Of a DNA stretch of 64,000 nucleotides, positions 1 to 8,942 are shown one piece after another. The position numbers and the translations under genes were made by a program. The notes below the pieces were generated by a model that was given only the letters and a program-made list of their open reading frames with translations, did no database searches and was not told where the DNA came from. The number at the start of each line of letters is the position of its first letter. The first letter of the stretch is position 1. The stretch spans positions 1-64,000 of the forward strand of contig JAFDVS010000003.1 in the NCBI GenBank assembly GCA_018268935.1, written 5' to 3'. This DNA comes from Acidobacteriota bacterium (GTDB taxonomy: Bacteria; Acidobacteriota; Terriglobia; Bryobacterales; Bryobacteraceae).

Positions 1-318
1 CCTTTCGCGCCCGTCGGGATAGTGCAGCGTGACGGCCATGCCGAAGCGAATGCCGGCATCGGCGACAGAGGGCGTCACCAACTCCGCAGAGGCCCGCCGG
101 GCAGCCCAGTAGCGAATGTCGCGCGAGGCATTACCCATGGCAATGCGATCCCCCGCGGCCTCCGCCGTGGCGAAAAGCGCGCGCGCCCGCCTGAGCTCGG
201 CCTCGATCATGGCAAGGCCGCGCGCGGTGACGAGATTGCGCTCGATCGAAATCGGCCGCTCGGGAAGGACCTGGGCGTCCTCCCCTTCCTGGCCGTCCTG
301 GGTGAAGGCTCGGCTCAT
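1..318 (-). CDS. GreA/GreB-family transcription factor, C-terminal part cut by window edge
   Basis: The open frame on the minus strand starts at ATG 318 with MSRAFTQ and runs off the left edge, giving 106 residues. The opening, with a short acidic stretch, a PERPIS-like motif and the phrase NLVTARGLAMIEAEL, resembles the small GreA/GreB-like proteins of alphaproteobacteria, which are annotated as elongation-factor or nucleoside diphosphate kinase regulators. A coiled-coil-like segment (about residues 38-65) is followed by the start of a beta-rich domain (RFGMAVTLHYPDGRE), as in the C-terminal FKBP-like part of GreA. It would act on stalled RNA polymerase, but that role is inferred from family only. 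The transaldolase gene lies 39 bp upstream on the same strand. The 3' end is missing. Confidence 0.6.
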   Translation of the reverse strand, partial: MSRAFTQDGQEGEDAQVLPERPISIERNLVTARGLAMIEAELRRARALFATAEAAGDRIAMGNASRDIRYWAARRASAELVTPSVADAGIRFGMAVTLHYPDGRER

Positions 319-357
319 GTTGCGACGATCAGGCGGCCAAAGGTCATGCCGCCAAGA

Positions 358-1332
358 TCATGCGGCCTGGGCCGTGCCCTCGACGCGCTTGGCGATGAGG
401 GTGCGCAGCTTGCCGAGATCCTTGGCGAAGCCGCGAATGCCTTCGGCGAGCTTCTCGGTCGCCATGGCATCCTCGTTCATCTCCCAGCGGAAGGCGCGTT
501 CGTCGATCTTGCCGGTAGTCGGAGCAGCGGCATAGTTGCCAGGCGAGAGCTGGCGCTCCAGCGTGCCTTGATCCGCATCGAGCGCCTGCAACAGGTTCGG
601 TGCGATGGTGAGACGGTCGCAACCGGCCAGTGCCTCGATCTCGCCGGTGGAGCGGAACGAAGCGCCCATCACGACCGTCTTGACGCCGCGGGACTTGTAA
701 TCGGCATAGATACCGCGAACCGACAGCACGCCCGGATCCTCTTCCGGGGTGAAGGTGCGGCCGTCATTCTTCACGTGCCAGTCGAGGATGCGGCCGACGA
801 AGGGCGAGATCAGGAACACGCCGGCATCGCCGCAAGCCACAGCTTGCGCCTTTGAGAACAGCAGGGTCAGGTTGCAGTCGATGCCTTCCTTCTGCAGCAC
901 TTCGGCGGCACGGATGCCTTCCCAGGTCGAGGCGATCTTGATCAGAATGCGGTCGCGCTCGATGCCGCGCGACTTGTAGTCGGCGATGATGGCATGCGCC
1001 TTGGCAATGGTCGCCTGCGTATCGAAGGAGAGGTCGGCGTCGACTTCGGTCGAAACGCGCCCGGGAACGAGCTTGGTGAGTTCCGCACCGAAGGAAACGG
1101 CGAGGCGATCGGCGATGGCTGCGACGACGCCGTCCTTGCCGCCACCCTGCTTGCTGCCCCAGCTCACGGCTTCCGCGATCAAATGGTCATAGGCCGGCAT
1201 TTCGGCTGCCTTGAGCAGCAGGCTCGGATTGGTGGTGCAGTCCACCGGCTTGAGCGCCTTGATCGAGTCGATATCGCCGGTATCGGCGACCACGACCGTC
1301 ATGGCACGCAATTGTTCGAGTTTCGAAGCCAT
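358..1332 (-). CDS. tal: Transaldolase
   Basis: A 324-residue protein of TalB size. It converts sedoheptulose-7-phosphate and glyceraldehyde-3-phosphate to erythrose-4-phosphate and fructose-6-phosphate in the cytoplasmic pentose phosphate pathway. Visible family motifs are [12 protein letters not shown] near residue 31 and [12 protein letters not shown] near residue 130, which carries the Schiff-base lysine. The NLTLLFS stretch and the [10 protein letters not shown] loop follow. The start is an ATG with an AAGGA ribosome site about 8 bases upstream. A 39-bp gap separates it from the GreA/GreB-like gene, so the two may be co-transcribed. The upstream 230 bp hold no other gene I can see. Confidence 0.95.
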   Translation of the reverse strand: MASKLEQLRAMTVVVADTGDIDSIKALKPVDCTTNPSLLLKAAEMPAYDHLIAEAVSWGSKQGGGKDGVVAAIADRLAVSFGAELTKLVPGRVSTEVDADLSFDTQATIAKAHAIIADYKSRGIERDRILIKIASTWEGIRAAEVLQKEGIDCNLTLLFSKAQAVACGDAGVFLISPFVGRILDWHVKNDGRTFTPEEDPGVLSVRGIYADYKSRGVKTVVMGASFRSTGEIEALAGCDRLTIAPNLLQALDADQGTLERQLSPGNYAAAPTTGKIDERAFRWEMNEDAMATEKLAEGIRGFAKDLGKLRTLIAKRVEGTAQAA

Positions 1333-1565
1333 ATGTTACGTCCTTGTTCACAGAGCTTGTTAGCGTCCCGTCACGGACCATAGACCCCAGCCCCGGCGGC
1401 GTCATCAGTTATCATGCCTGTTTTTCTGCCTCGCCGTCGGAGCGGGCAAGAGAGCACGGTGCGGCAGACATTTGCCGCCTCGAACATGCCTCGGATGATC
1501 CTCCAGGCTGCTTATCAAGATATGGCTCCGTTGCCGGGAGATACAAGGCGACTGCGGTACGCGGA

Positions 1566-2345
1566 TCACTTGCGGCAGCAGATGATGAAGCGCTGGTAGA
1601 GATAGGTGCGCAGCCGGTTGCGCAGATTCGCTCGGCGCCTCTGGGCGGCGGCGATCGGCCGATGCGAGGAGACGACGACATCCCTGAAACCGGCCTGCTC
1701 CAGGAGCGGCAGGAGATCGGTGCTCCGCAGTCCCCGGCCAAAAGGCAGCCGCTCCATGATGCGGGCATGGCGTTCGCCCATCGCGCCATCATAGTAGGGA
1801 TCGGCGCCACCGAGGCGATCGATCAGGGCGATGAGCCTGGACGCCATGCGTCCGGTCCTGGTCGGTCTCGCCCAATCCCCGTCGAAGAACAGCAATCTGC
1901 CGCCCGGCTTCAGCACGCGATGCCAATCGGCGAAGGCCTTCTGCGGCTCGGTCAGCGTCCAGACCAGATGCCGGCAGACGACGGCATCATAGGCGCCTTC
2001 CGGTTCCATGGTGTTTTCGGCATCGCCGAGCCGGAAGCGCAGGCGCTGTCGCCCGGCATGCTTGCGCCGGGCGACAGCCAGCATCGCCTCGGAAAAATCC
2101 AGGGCCGTGACCTCGTGGCCGAGCGCCAGCAGCAGCTTGGTGATCTCGCCCGTGCCGCAGGCGAGGTCGAGAACCCGGCGCGGATCGCTGCCGAGATGAT
2201 CGCGGATCGCCGCAGCCCAGGCCTCGAATTCCGGACCTTCGGGAATATGGTGCCCGAAGGCGCGGTCGAAGGTTTCCGACCGCCCCGACCAGTAATCGCG
2301 GATCTCTTCCTTGAGATCGTAATTCGCGGTGCCGGTGCTGGTCAT
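1566..2345 (-). CDS. Class I SAM-dependent methyltransferase in the B12 uptake operon
   Basis: A 259-residue Rossmann-fold methyltransferase of UbiE/Methyltransf_11 type. Motif I is VLDLACGTGEITKLL near residue 60, followed by an acidic residue in TALDFSEAM and motif IV around AYDAVVCRHLVW. The start ATG 2345 (MTSTGTANYDLK) is preceded by GGAGAG. It lies 34 bp downstream of btuD, so it is probably the last gene of the riboswitch-controlled unit. The substrate is not evident. Its position suggests a job linked to corrinoid use or processing, but that is inference. It could equally be an unrelated small-molecule methylase. Confidence 0.85.
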   Translation of the reverse strand: MTSTGTANYDLKEEIRDYWSGRSETFDRAFGHHIPEGPEFEAWAAAIRDHLGSDPRRVLDLACGTGEITKLLLALGHEVTALDFSEAMLAVARRKHAGRQRLRFRLGDAENTMEPEGAYDAVVCRHLVWTLTEPQKAFADWHRVLKPGGRLLFFDGDWARPTRTGRMASRLIALIDRLGGADPYYDGAMGERHARIMERLPFGRGLRSTDLLPLLEQAGFRDVVVSSHRPIAAAQRRRANLRNRLRTYLYQRFIICCRK

Positions 2346-2379
2346 CTGACGGTTCTCTCCATCTGTTGGCGGATGCGGG

Positions 2380-3183
2380 TCATGACGCCGCCGCGATCCA
2401 GCCCGCCCGCGGTGCCGGAAGATCCGGATGCCGATAGCGAATGAAGCAGCCTCCCGCGCCGTCGCGAACGATTTCGGCGGCGACACCGAAGACCGACTGG
2501 ATGCGCGCCGCCGTCAGCACCTCGGACGGAGGACCGATCGCCTCGATCCGTCCCGCCTGCATCAGGGCAATGCGGTCGCAGAACATCGCCGCGTGGTTGA
2601 GGTCATGCAGGGCCGCCACCACGGTGAGGTTCTGACGGTGCACCAGATGCAAAAGGCCGATCTGGTGGCCGATATCGAGATGATTGGTGGGCTCGTCGAG
2701 AAGCAGGATCTCCGGCTGCTGCGCCAGGGCACGAGCGATGTGGAGGCGCTGGCGTTCCCCACCGGAGAGCGTGTGCCACAGGCGACCGGCAAGGGCGGTC
2801 ATCGCCACCTCCTCGAGCGCGAGGTCGACGATGGCATCGTCCTGGTTCGACCAGGGCGTGAAGGCCCCCAGATGCGGTGTTCGCCCAAGCTCCACGGCCT
2901 GGCGGGCGGTAATGCGCTCGGCCGTCTCGGCCTGCTGTTCGACCAGGGCGATGCGGCGTGCGACTTCGCGGCGAGCCAGGCCATGGAGCGACTGGCCCGA
3001 GAGAAGCACCTGCCCCCCCTGCGGACGGCGAATGCCGGCCAGCAGGGACATCAGGCTGGTCTTGCCCGAACCGTTCGGGCCGATGATGCCGAGCAACTCG
3101 CCCGGACGGACCTCCAGCGATACTCCGTGCAGGATCGAGACTCCACCAGCCGACCAGGACAGATCGTGGGCCGACAGGCTCAT
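2380..3183 (-). CDS. btuD: Cobalamin ABC transporter ATP-binding protein
   Basis: A 267-residue FecE/BtuD-type ATPase that would energise uptake through the neighbouring permease. Walker A is GPNGSGKTS near residue 37, the signature is LSGGERQRLHIA near residue 140, Walker B is LLLDEPTNHLD near residue 160, and the H-loop is ALHDLNHA. The start is ATG 3183, which overlaps the btuC stop as ATGA and so indicates translational coupling. A longer frame upstream of this ATG is only the shadow of btuC. Substrate assignment to vitamin B12 rests on the cobalamin riboswitch ahead of btuF. Iron-siderophore importers share the same fold. Confidence 0.9.
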   Translation of the reverse strand: MSLSAHDLSWSAGGVSILHGVSLEVRPGELLGIIGPNGSGKTSLMSLLAGIRRPQGGQVLLSGQSLHGLARREVARRIALVEQQAETAERITARQAVELGRTPHLGAFTPWSNQDDAIVDLALEEVAMTALAGRLWHTLSGGERQRLHIARALAQQPEILLLDEPTNHLDIGHQIGLLHLVHRQNLTVVAALHDLNHAAMFCDRIALMQAGRIEAIGPPSEVLTAARIQSVFGVAAEIVRDGAGGCFIRYRHPDLPAPRAGWIAAAS

Positions 3184-4202
3184 GCCGTCGCCTTTCTTTG
3201 GCTGAGGATGAGAGCGAAAGCCGGCGCACCGACCAGAGCCGTGATCACGCCGATCGGCAGAACCTGGCCGGGGATGATGATGCGGGACAGAATGTCGGCG
3301 ATGATCATGAAGACGGCGCCGATCAAGGCGCTGGCCGGCAGCAGGCGCCCATGGCGCACGCCCACGACCATCCGCGCCGCATGGGGGATCACCAGCCCGA
3401 CGAAGCCGATCGATCCGACGATACTGACCATCACGGCCGTCATCATCGCCGCAACACCGACGAGCACGACATAGGCGCGCCGGACGGAGATGCCGAGGGA
3501 CGCCGCCGATTCCGTGCCGAAGGTGAAGGCATCGAGCGCGCGGGCATGCCACAGGCAGACCAGCAGCCCTACGGCCGTGACCGGCAGCGCCAGCCAGACG
3601 TCGGGCCAGCGTACACCCGAGAGATTGCCCAGCAACCAGAACATGATGCCGCGCGCCTGTTCGGCATTGGCCGCCTTGGTAACGATGAAGGAGGTCAGGG
3701 CATTGAAGAGCTGGGATCCGGCGACCCCGGCCAGGATCACCGCGCCGGTGCCGCGGCCCGAGCGCATCGCCAGCAAGGCGACGAAGCCGAAGGCCGTCAG
3801 CGCACCGAGAAAGGCGCCGGCGGGCAGGCTCAGGACCCCTGCCCCGAGGCCGAGGATGACGACCCCGACCGCTCCCGTCGATGCCCCAGCCGAGATGCCG
3901 AGGACATAGGGGTCGGCCAGGACGTTGCGCAGCAGCGACTGCAGCACGACGCCCGACAACGCCAGGGCCGCGCCGCAGCAGGCCGCGACGACCGCGCGGC
4001 TCAGCCGGTAGTTCCACACGATGCCTTCATCGATGCGATCCAGACCATAGCCGGCGCCCCACAGGCGGTTGGCGGCCGTCTTGGCGACGACGTCCATCGG
4101 AATGGCCGTCTCGCCAATGGCGGCGCCCAGCCAGAGGGCCAGCACGAGCACCGCCAGCGCCAGCATGCCGATCGCCAGCAATCGTGTGACGGGGCGATTC
4201 AT
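3180..4202 (-). CDS. btuC: Cobalamin ABC transporter permease
   Basis: A 340-residue FecCD/BtuC-family inner-membrane permease with roughly ten hydrophobic segments. Family stretches include SLLRNVLADPYVLGIS near residue 90 and GFVGLVIPHAAR near residue 270, which contains the coupling region for the ATPase. It starts one base after the btuF stop and overlaps btuD by four bases. Together with BtuF and BtuD it forms a type II importer. The substrate is taken as cobalamin from the riboswitch context. Confidence 0.92.
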   Translation of the reverse strand: MNRPVTRLLAIGMLALAVLVLALWLGAAIGETAIPMDVVAKTAANRLWGAGYGLDRIDEGIVWNYRLSRAVVAACCGAALALSGVVLQSLLRNVLADPYVLGISAGASTGAVGVVILGLGAGVLSLPAGAFLGALTAFGFVALLAMRSGRGTGAVILAGVAGSQLFNALTSFIVTKAANAEQARGIMFWLLGNLSGVRWPDVWLALPVTAVGLLVCLWHARALDAFTFGTESAASLGISVRRAYVVLVGVAAMMTAVMVSIVGSIGFVGLVIPHAARMVVGVRHGRLLPASALIGAVFMIIADILSRIIIPGQVLPIGVITALVGAPAFALILSQRKATA

Positions 4203-4203
4203 C

Positions 4204-5247
4204 TCAGCGCTTCAGGCCGAAACGCTGGATGGCATCGGCGAGCATCTCGATGCCGTCGACGACGCGCACGCTCGGCTGCATCGCCTGCACGTCCATCTCC
4301 ACGACATGGCCCTGCTTGACCGCCGGCATCAGGCTTGCCACCGGATCGGTCTTGAGAAAGTTGAGCTTCACGGCGATGTCGTCGGCCGGATAGCGGCGAC
4401 GATCCATCCGGCCGGCGACGATGATGGTCGGATCGGCCTTGGCGATGGTCTCCCAGCCGACGCTCGGCCACTCCTCCTCGCTCTCCACGACGTTCCGCAC
4501 ACCCAACGCGGACATGATATAGCCCGGCACGCTGTTCTTGCCGGCCATATAGGGATCGACGTCGACCTTGGCGCTCGAGAACCAGAAGGCGGCGGAGACC
4601 TTGCCATCGCCGGCCGCGATCTTGCGGCGGGCGGCTTCCTCACGCGCTTTCAGCTCGGCGACGACTTTCGCCCCGCGCTCCTGGACGTCGAAGATCTCGG
4701 CAAGCTCGGTGATCTCCCGATAGACCAGATCCATGGTGAAGAGGGTGCCGCGCGTGCCGTCGCCGCCGCTGGAATTGTCCTTGCCGACGCAATCGGCGGG
4801 CGAAACATAGGTCGGGATGCCAAGTTCCTCGAACTGCTCGGGCTTGCCGACAATACCGCTGGGCCCGACATGCCATTGGAACTGCGCCGTCACAAGATCC
4901 GGCTTCCTGGCGATCACGCTTTCGAAGCTCGGATCATTGTCGGCCAGACGCGGAATTTTGGCATTGGCCGCTTCATAGCCGGGCAATACAGGGCCGAACC
5001 ACACCGCCGTGCCGACGACCTTGTCGGCCAGGCCGAGGAGATAGAGAACCTCCGTGCTGCTCTGGCCGACGGAAACGGTGCGCTGCGGCGCATGCTCGAA
5101 GGTGACGGTGCGGCCGCAATTGGCGAGCTTGAGGGGATATTTCGTTGCCTGCGCCACCGCCGGATCGATACCAGGCGTGAGGCTGAAGCCGGCGGCAAGC
5201 GCGACGGCAAAGCCGAACCAGCGGGCCTTATTCCTTGAAAAGGTCAT
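4204..5247 (-). CDS. btuF: Periplasmic corrinoid-binding protein of the B12 importer
   Basis: A 347-residue substrate-binding protein with a Sec signal peptide (MTFSRNK, hydrophobic core, cleavage near AVAQA). The FecB/BtuF-type body includes RTVSVGQSSTEVLYLLG and, near the C-terminus, WETIAKADPTIIVAG. I chose ATG 5247 because it gives a complete signal peptide; longer versions read into the leader RNA. It is the first gene after the cobalamin riboswitch and leads btuF-btuC-btuD-methyltransferase. In the periplasm it would deliver corrinoid to BtuCD. Iron-chelate specificity is the main alternative. Confidence 0.88.
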   Translation of the reverse strand: MTFSRNKARWFGFAVALAAGFSLTPGIDPAVAQATKYPLKLANCGRTVTFEHAPQRTVSVGQSSTEVLYLLGLADKVVGTAVWFGPVLPGYEAANAKIPRLADNDPSFESVIARKPDLVTAQFQWHVGPSGIVGKPEQFEELGIPTYVSPADCVGKDNSSGGDGTRGTLFTMDLVYREITELAEIFDVQERGAKVVAELKAREEAARRKIAAGDGKVSAAFWFSSAKVDVDPYMAGKNSVPGYIMSALGVRNVVESEEEWPSVGWETIAKADPTIIVAGRMDRRRYPADDIAVKLNFLKTDPVASLMPAVKQGHVVEMDVQAMQPSVRVVDGIEMLADAIQRFGLKR

Positions 5248-5279
5248 GATGTTCTCTCGTTCGCGATGGAAATGGCCTT

Positions 5280-5296
5280 CTTCGGCACGGCCGAAG
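5280..5296 (-). promoter_or_regulatory. Short hairpin between riboswitch and btuF start
   Basis: A perfect 7-bp stem (CTTCGGC/GCCGAAG) with a 3-base loop lies in the leader, 33-49 bases upstream of the btuF ATG. There is no U-tract, so it does not look like a simple intrinsic terminator. It may belong to the riboswitch expression platform or hold the leader structure near the ribosome site. The role is inferred from position only. Confidence 0.4.
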
Positions 5297-5442
5297 ACGG
5301 GAAACGGCCTCAGGCCAGGGCGTGGCAGAGGGGTCGATGACGCGAAGCGGAGGGAACAGGCGGGCGACAACCCGGACGGGCGGGAAGATAGGTCACAATG
5401 TCTCCTGTTCCGGGCATCCCCGCCCGTGACATGGGATTGATC

Positions 5443-5655
5443 GAGATGACGGCAGGTTTCCTGGCTCGCGGACGTCGACCTTGCATCTGCCTTCCCATGG
5501 GAGACCCACAGTGGCATGGCGCCTTTCGCGCCAGGAGGATGCTCGGCAATCCGCCTACAGTTGCGGGGGCAGCCACGGCATGGGCTTTTAAGAAAGCCGG
5601 ACCGTGTTCCCTATTACTCCCGACGGACTTGCATCCGACGGGAACCGTCAACGCC
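5443..5655 (-). ncRNA. Cobalamin (AdoCbl) riboswitch
   Basis: Read on the minus strand, the segment contains the hallmark blocks of the B12 riboswitch in order: a 5' GGTTCCCGTCGG arm, CTGCCCCCGCAACTGTA, GCCACTGTGGGT, GGGAAGGC, and the terminal block GCCAGGAAACCTGCC followed by GTCATC. It sits between cobW and btuF in an otherwise gene-free stretch of 489 bp. It should repress the btuFCD-methyltransferase unit when adenosylcobalamin is plentiful. The ends are approximate. A small frame reading through it (5310-5657) is not a gene. Confidence 0.95.
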
Positions 5656-5657
5656 AC

Positions 5658-5686
5658 AGTTACCGGGGTGTCGCCAGCGCGGTCAA
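5658..5686 (-). promoter_or_regulatory. Putative sigma-70 promoter for the riboswitch leader
   Basis: On the minus strand TTGACC (plus positions 5681-5686) and GTAACT (5658-5663) are separated by 17 bases. This would start the RNA at about the 5' end of the riboswitch aptamer. The -35 match is good and the -10 match is weak (3 of 6). Its placement is what makes it credible. Confidence 0.4.
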
Positions 5687-5736
5687 GCGAATATGCAAAG
5701 CATGCATCGGCCGATGCCGGACGCTGCCTTCCTGCT

Positions 5737-6735
5737 TCAGCCGGCGTCTGCCGCCGCCTGTACGCGACAGGCCAGGAACCCCTGTTCGATCACGTCCCTG
5801 GGCAGATTGCGGCCGATGAAGACCAGACGGCTCCGGCGCTCCTCCTCGGGCTTCCAGGGGCGCTGATGGCCGCCTTCGAGCAGCATGTGCACGCTCTGGA
5901 CAACGAAGCGCTGGGGATCGCCGTCAAAGGCGACGATGCCCTTCATGCGCAGCATGTCGGCGCCGAATTGCTGCACGATCATGTCGAGCCAGGGCATGAA
6001 CCTGCCGGGGTCGAGCGGCTCGCGGGACACCAGGGCGAAGCTGCCGACATGATCGTCATGCTCGTGCTCGTGGAAGCCCTCGAGGAAATCGGGCTCGGCT
6101 TCGAGGATACGGTCGAGGTCAAAGGCGCCGCGGCCGAGCACCTTGTCGAGCGCGATGTCGCAACGCCGGGTCTCGTGCAAGGTGGCGGTGGGATTGATGC
6201 GGCGGATCCGCTTCACCACCCGGTCGAGTTCCTCCGCCGTAACCAGGTCGATCTTGTTGAGCAGGATCGTGTCGGCGAAGGCGAGCTGCTCCTGGGCCTC
6301 GTGCGCTTCCTCGATCTCTGCAAGCAGATGCCGGGCGTCGACTACGGTGACGATCGAATCGAGCCGGGTCTTGGCGCGCACGTCATCGTCGACGAAGAAG
6401 GTCTGGGCGACCGGCGCGGGATCGGCCAGCCCGGTCGTCTCGATCAGGATGGCATCGAAGCGGTCGCGCCGGCGCATCAGGCCCTCGATGATGCGGATCA
6501 GATCGCCGCGCACGGTGCAGCAGATGCAGCCGTTGTTCATCTCGAAGATCTCTTCTTCGGCGTTGACGATGAGTTCGTTGTCGACGCCAACCTCGCCGAA
6601 TTCGTTTTCGATCACGGCGATGCGTTTGCCATGATTCTCGGTGAGGATGCGATTGAGCAGAGTGGTTTTGCCGGAGCCGAGGAAGCCGGTCAGCACGGTA
6701 ACCGGAATCCGTTCCGGCGCGATGGTGGGGCTCAT
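5737..6735 (-). CDS. CobW/YjiA-type COG0523 metallochaperone GTPase
   Basis: A 332-residue SIMIBI-class P-loop GTPase. Walker A is GFLGSGKTT near residue 17. The metal-binding CxCC motif is [12 protein letters not shown] near residue 65, NKID (guanine specificity) is near residue 155, and a short His/Glu run (HEHEHDDH) lies near residue 220. The CobW C-terminal domain follows. I chose ATG 6735 (MSPTIAP) because AGGAG lies 7 bases upstream. The family delivers metal (Zn or Co) to targets, and here it lies between a cobalt importer and a B12 importer. It is on the 5' side of the riboswitch and so is not controlled by it. In style it resembles alphaproteobacterial CobW proteins. Confidence 0.88.
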   Translation of the reverse strand: MSPTIAPERIPVTVLTGFLGSGKTTLLNRILTENHGKRIAVIENEFGEVGVDNELIVNAEEEIFEMNNGCICCTVRGDLIRIIEGLMRRRDRFDAILIETTGLADPAPVAQTFFVDDDVRAKTRLDSIVTVVDARHLLAEIEEAHEAQEQLAFADTILLNKIDLVTAEELDRVVKRIRRINPTATLHETRRCDIALDKVLGRGAFDLDRILEAEPDFLEGFHEHEHDDHVGSFALVSREPLDPGRFMPWLDMIVQQFGADMLRMKGIVAFDGDPQRFVVQSVHMLLEGGHQRPWKPEEERRSRLVFIGRNLPRDVIEQGFLACRVQAAADAG

Positions 6736-6755
6736 AGAGTTTCTCCTTTCGAATT

Positions 6756-7154
6756 TCAAGCCACAGCGGCGGGAGTGTCTTCGCCGGTGAAGCGTTGCAT
6801 GCGGAACTTTTCGAGCGAGTGCGGAAGCGGGGCGAGTTCACCGGTGCGTTCGCAGGCCGATGCCCAATCCGCGAGGGCCAGATAATGCGACTGTTCAGAC
6901 AGTCCGCCGAGGAAAATCGCCTGCGCGCCAAACAGAATCATGACGACGTTGGTGGCGTCGCAGGGGCCGAGACAGCCGCTGATGGTCAAGTGAATTTTCT
7001 TCGGAAGGAGGCGGCGTTTCCACTCGGCCTTGAGCCAGTCGACGGGAACCGCCGGATGTCCTTTGTCGGTGCGGCCGCAGCAGCAGCCGAGGCAGACCAC
7101 AACTTGGCCCAGGGTCTTGCGAGTGGTGAACGGATTGGTGTTATGGCGGCTCAT
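6756..7154 (-). CDS. Small (2Fe-2S) ferredoxin-like protein of the cobalt operon
   Basis: A 132-residue protein with a thioredoxin-like ferredoxin pattern: [11 protein letters not shown] near residue 18 and a second pair SGCLGPC near residue 60. The start ATG 7154 overlaps the cbiO stop as ATGA. Proteins of this type often accompany CbiMNQO/CobW genes and CobW often follows, as here after 20 bp. It may be a metal-handling or redox partner of the importer or of cobalamin synthesis; no reaction is established. The C-terminus is proline/alanine-rich and unremarkable. Confidence 0.7.
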   Translation of the reverse strand: MSRHNTNPFTTRKTLGQVVVCLGCCCGRTDKGHPAVPVDWLKAEWKRRLLPKKIHLTISGCLGPCDATNVVMILFGAQAIFLGGLSEQSHYLALADWASACERTGELAPLPHSLEKFRMQRFTGEDTPAAVA

Positions 7155-7987
7155 GGAATCATTCTCCTGGCAGTGCGCAGCCACGCACGGAATTCGGTAC
7201 GGGATCGTGGCAGCGGCGTCCGCGCGCCGAGGGCCAAGGCGGCTTCGAGCAGCAAAGGCGGCTCGAGGGACGCATGGGTCAGCATGTCGCGGTCGGCCAG
7301 CACCTCGGCTGGTGCACCGCGGGCCAGAATGCCGCCCTCGAAGAGCACACACACTTCGGCCGCCCATTCGTAGGCGAAGTCAACCTCGTGAGTGGCAAGG
7401 ATGATCGCCGTGCCGGCCGCAGCCAGCGAGTCGAGCGTCTCGCGTAGAGCGCGTACGCCGCCGGGGTCGAGTCCGGCGGTGGGCTCATCGAGCAGGAGCA
7501 CGGAAGGCGTCTGGATGAGGAGGCCCGCCAACGCCACGCGTTTCTTCTCGCCGAGGCTGAGTTCGTGCACGGGCCGCGTGGCGAGGTGCGAAATTGCCAT
7601 CCTCGAAAGCGCCTGCTGCACGAGTTCCCGGGCTTCCACCTCTTTCACGCCGTCTTGCAAGGGACCGAACGCCACGTCCTGTTCGACGGTGGGGGCCAGC
7701 AGTTGATCTTCCGGATCCTGGAGCAACATACCAACCTGGCGGCGCCACCGCCGCATTCCCGCGCGGGACCGCTCGGCCAGTGTGCCATTGAGATAGATCT
7801 CGCCGTTGCAAACGTGCTCGGCTCCGCTCAACAACAGCAGCAATGTCGATTTGCCCGCGCCATTGGCGCCGAGCAGGGCGATGCGAGCCCCGGCTTGTAC
7901 AGCCAAGTCGATATTGCGGACCGCCCAGTGTCCGGGTGAGTAGGCGTAAGAAACGCCGCGAGCGGTGAGCACTGCGTGATCTACCAC
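7151..7987 (-). CDS. cbiO: Energy-coupling factor cobalt importer ATPase
   Basis: A 278-residue ECF ATPase. Walker A is GANGAGKST near residue 38, the Q-loop LLQDPEDQLLAPTV carries the ECF hallmark around residue 88, the signature is LSLGEKKRVALAG and Walker B is LLLDEPTAGLD. It begins at GTG 7987, overlapping the cbiQ stop, and ends overlapping the ferredoxin-like gene. It powers CbiMNQ for Co(II), or possibly Ni(II). The neighbouring CobW and B12 genes favour cobalt. Confidence 0.92.
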   Translation of the reverse strand: MVDHAVLTARGVSYAYSPGHWAVRNIDLAVQAGARIALLGANGAGKSTLLLLLSGAEHVCNGEIYLNGTLAERSRAGMRRWRRQVGMLLQDPEDQLLAPTVEQDVAFGPLQDGVKEVEARELVQQALSRMAISHLATRPVHELSLGEKKRVALAGLLIQTPSVLLLDEPTAGLDPGGVRALRETLDSLAAAGTAIILATHEVDFAYEWAAEVCVLFEGGILARGAPAEVLADRDMLTHASLEPPLLLEAALALGARTPLPRSRTEFRAWLRTARRMIP

Positions 7988-8697
7988 GGGAAACGGCTCC
8001 GAAAACAGATCGCGGCTGCGAGAAGCGAAGCATGCAGGGCCAAGGCTGAAACAAGGAAGGCTCTGGATGTTTCGGCCCGAGGCGCCAGCATGGGAAACCC
8101 GTCGAGGCCGCGCAGCGCAGCGCCGCGCTCCACTCGCCGCGCCGTGTGGATGCCGCGTGCAAGCAAGTTGCCGGCCGACAAAGCCGCCACTTGCAAAGAA
8201 GGTGGGCCACCTCGTAAGCGGAGTTCAAGGCCGAGACGGAGCCGCTCGAGCAGTTCCCAGATGGACGCGATCAGGCGATAGACGAGAAAGCTGAGTTCGA
8301 TCAGCACGGCAGGGACGTGAGCCCGCCGGGCGGCCAGCAGCAGGTCTGGCACGGGAGTGGTCATGGCGAGCAGCGTCATGCAGGAGGCAGCGGCGGCGCC
8401 GCGCATCCAAACGGTTGCGGCGTGTTCCCAACTTCCCGCCCAAAGCAGCGGCAATATCGCGGCCGACAGAAATCCGACTTGGGGGGCAAGGAACCGGAGC
8501 CAGGCACGAAGCGGAAGGCGCGCGGCCGCCAGCGCCGCCGTGGCCGAGGCCGTGAAGACCGCGATAGACCACGGCATGGCCGGCAGCAGGGAAGCGAGCA
8601 GGAGAAGTCCGCCTCCGAAGATCAATTTGTCGAACGGGCTGCGGGTGCGCCAGGCGTTTTCGAATGCAATGTGATCGAGCGGGGCGTGGATGTGCAT
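7981..8697 (-). CDS. cbiQ: ECF cobalt importer transmembrane protein
   Basis: A 238-residue EcfT/CbiQ family protein with four to six hydrophobic helices and the conserved coupling region ERLRLGLELRLRGG near residue 155. I take ATG 8697 (MHIHAPLDHIAFENAW) as the start because it overlaps the upstream stop (TAATG) and gives the usual length. The extension upstream is the shadow of cbiN and cbiM. It anchors CbiO to CbiM in the membrane. Confidence 0.9.
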   Translation of the reverse strand: MHIHAPLDHIAFENAWRTRSPFDKLIFGGGLLLLASLLPAMPWSIAVFTASATAALAAARLPLRAWLRFLAPQVGFLSAAILPLLWAGSWEHAATVWMRGAAAASCMTLLAMTTPVPDLLLAARRAHVPAVLIELSFLVYRLIASIWELLERLRLGLELRLRGGPPSLQVAALSAGNLLARGIHTARRVERGAALRGLDGFPMLAPRAETSRAFLVSALALHASLLAAAICFRSRFPW

Positions 8698-8942
8698 TAG
8701 CTCGCGCGCCTCCGCAGGCCTTTCCAGGCGAAGGCCAACAACGCTACGCCGATTGCCGCCTGACCGCCGAAGGACAACGCCTGCAGGTGTTCGCTCGGGT
8801 CCCAAAGCGCCGGCCGCGACGGGGGCGGCAACATGGCGGACACACGTTCGTCGGCATCCACGCGTCCGGTAGCCGAGGCGAGGCTCCATGCCGCGACGCC
8901 GAGCGCCGCACTGAAGGCCATAAGCAGGATGAGATTCCTCAT
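8697..8942 (-). CDS. cbiN: CbiN-like small membrane subunit of the cobalt importer
   Basis: An 81-residue protein with two hydrophobic helices (about residues 4-24 and 58-75) around a short periplasmic loop containing LWDPSEHL. Size, topology and position between cbiM and cbiQ match CbiN/PDGLE-type accessory subunits needed for metal loading of CbiM. The start ATG 8942 overlaps the cbiM stop as ATGA. Sequence identity to classical CbiN is weak by eye, so the name rests on context. Confidence 0.65.
   Translation of the reverse strand: MRNLILLMAFSAALGVAAWSLASATGRVDADERVSAMLPPPSRPALWDPSEHLQALSFGGQAAIGVALLAFAWKGLRRRAS

Noticed and set aside
3184..4017. Upstream extension of the btuD frame
   Set aside because: It overlaps the whole btuC coding region in another frame. 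ATG 3183 gives the standard ATPase length and couples to btuC.
5310..5657. 115-residue minus-strand frame between cobW and btuF
   Set aside because: It reads through the cobalamin riboswitch aptamer and has no protein features.
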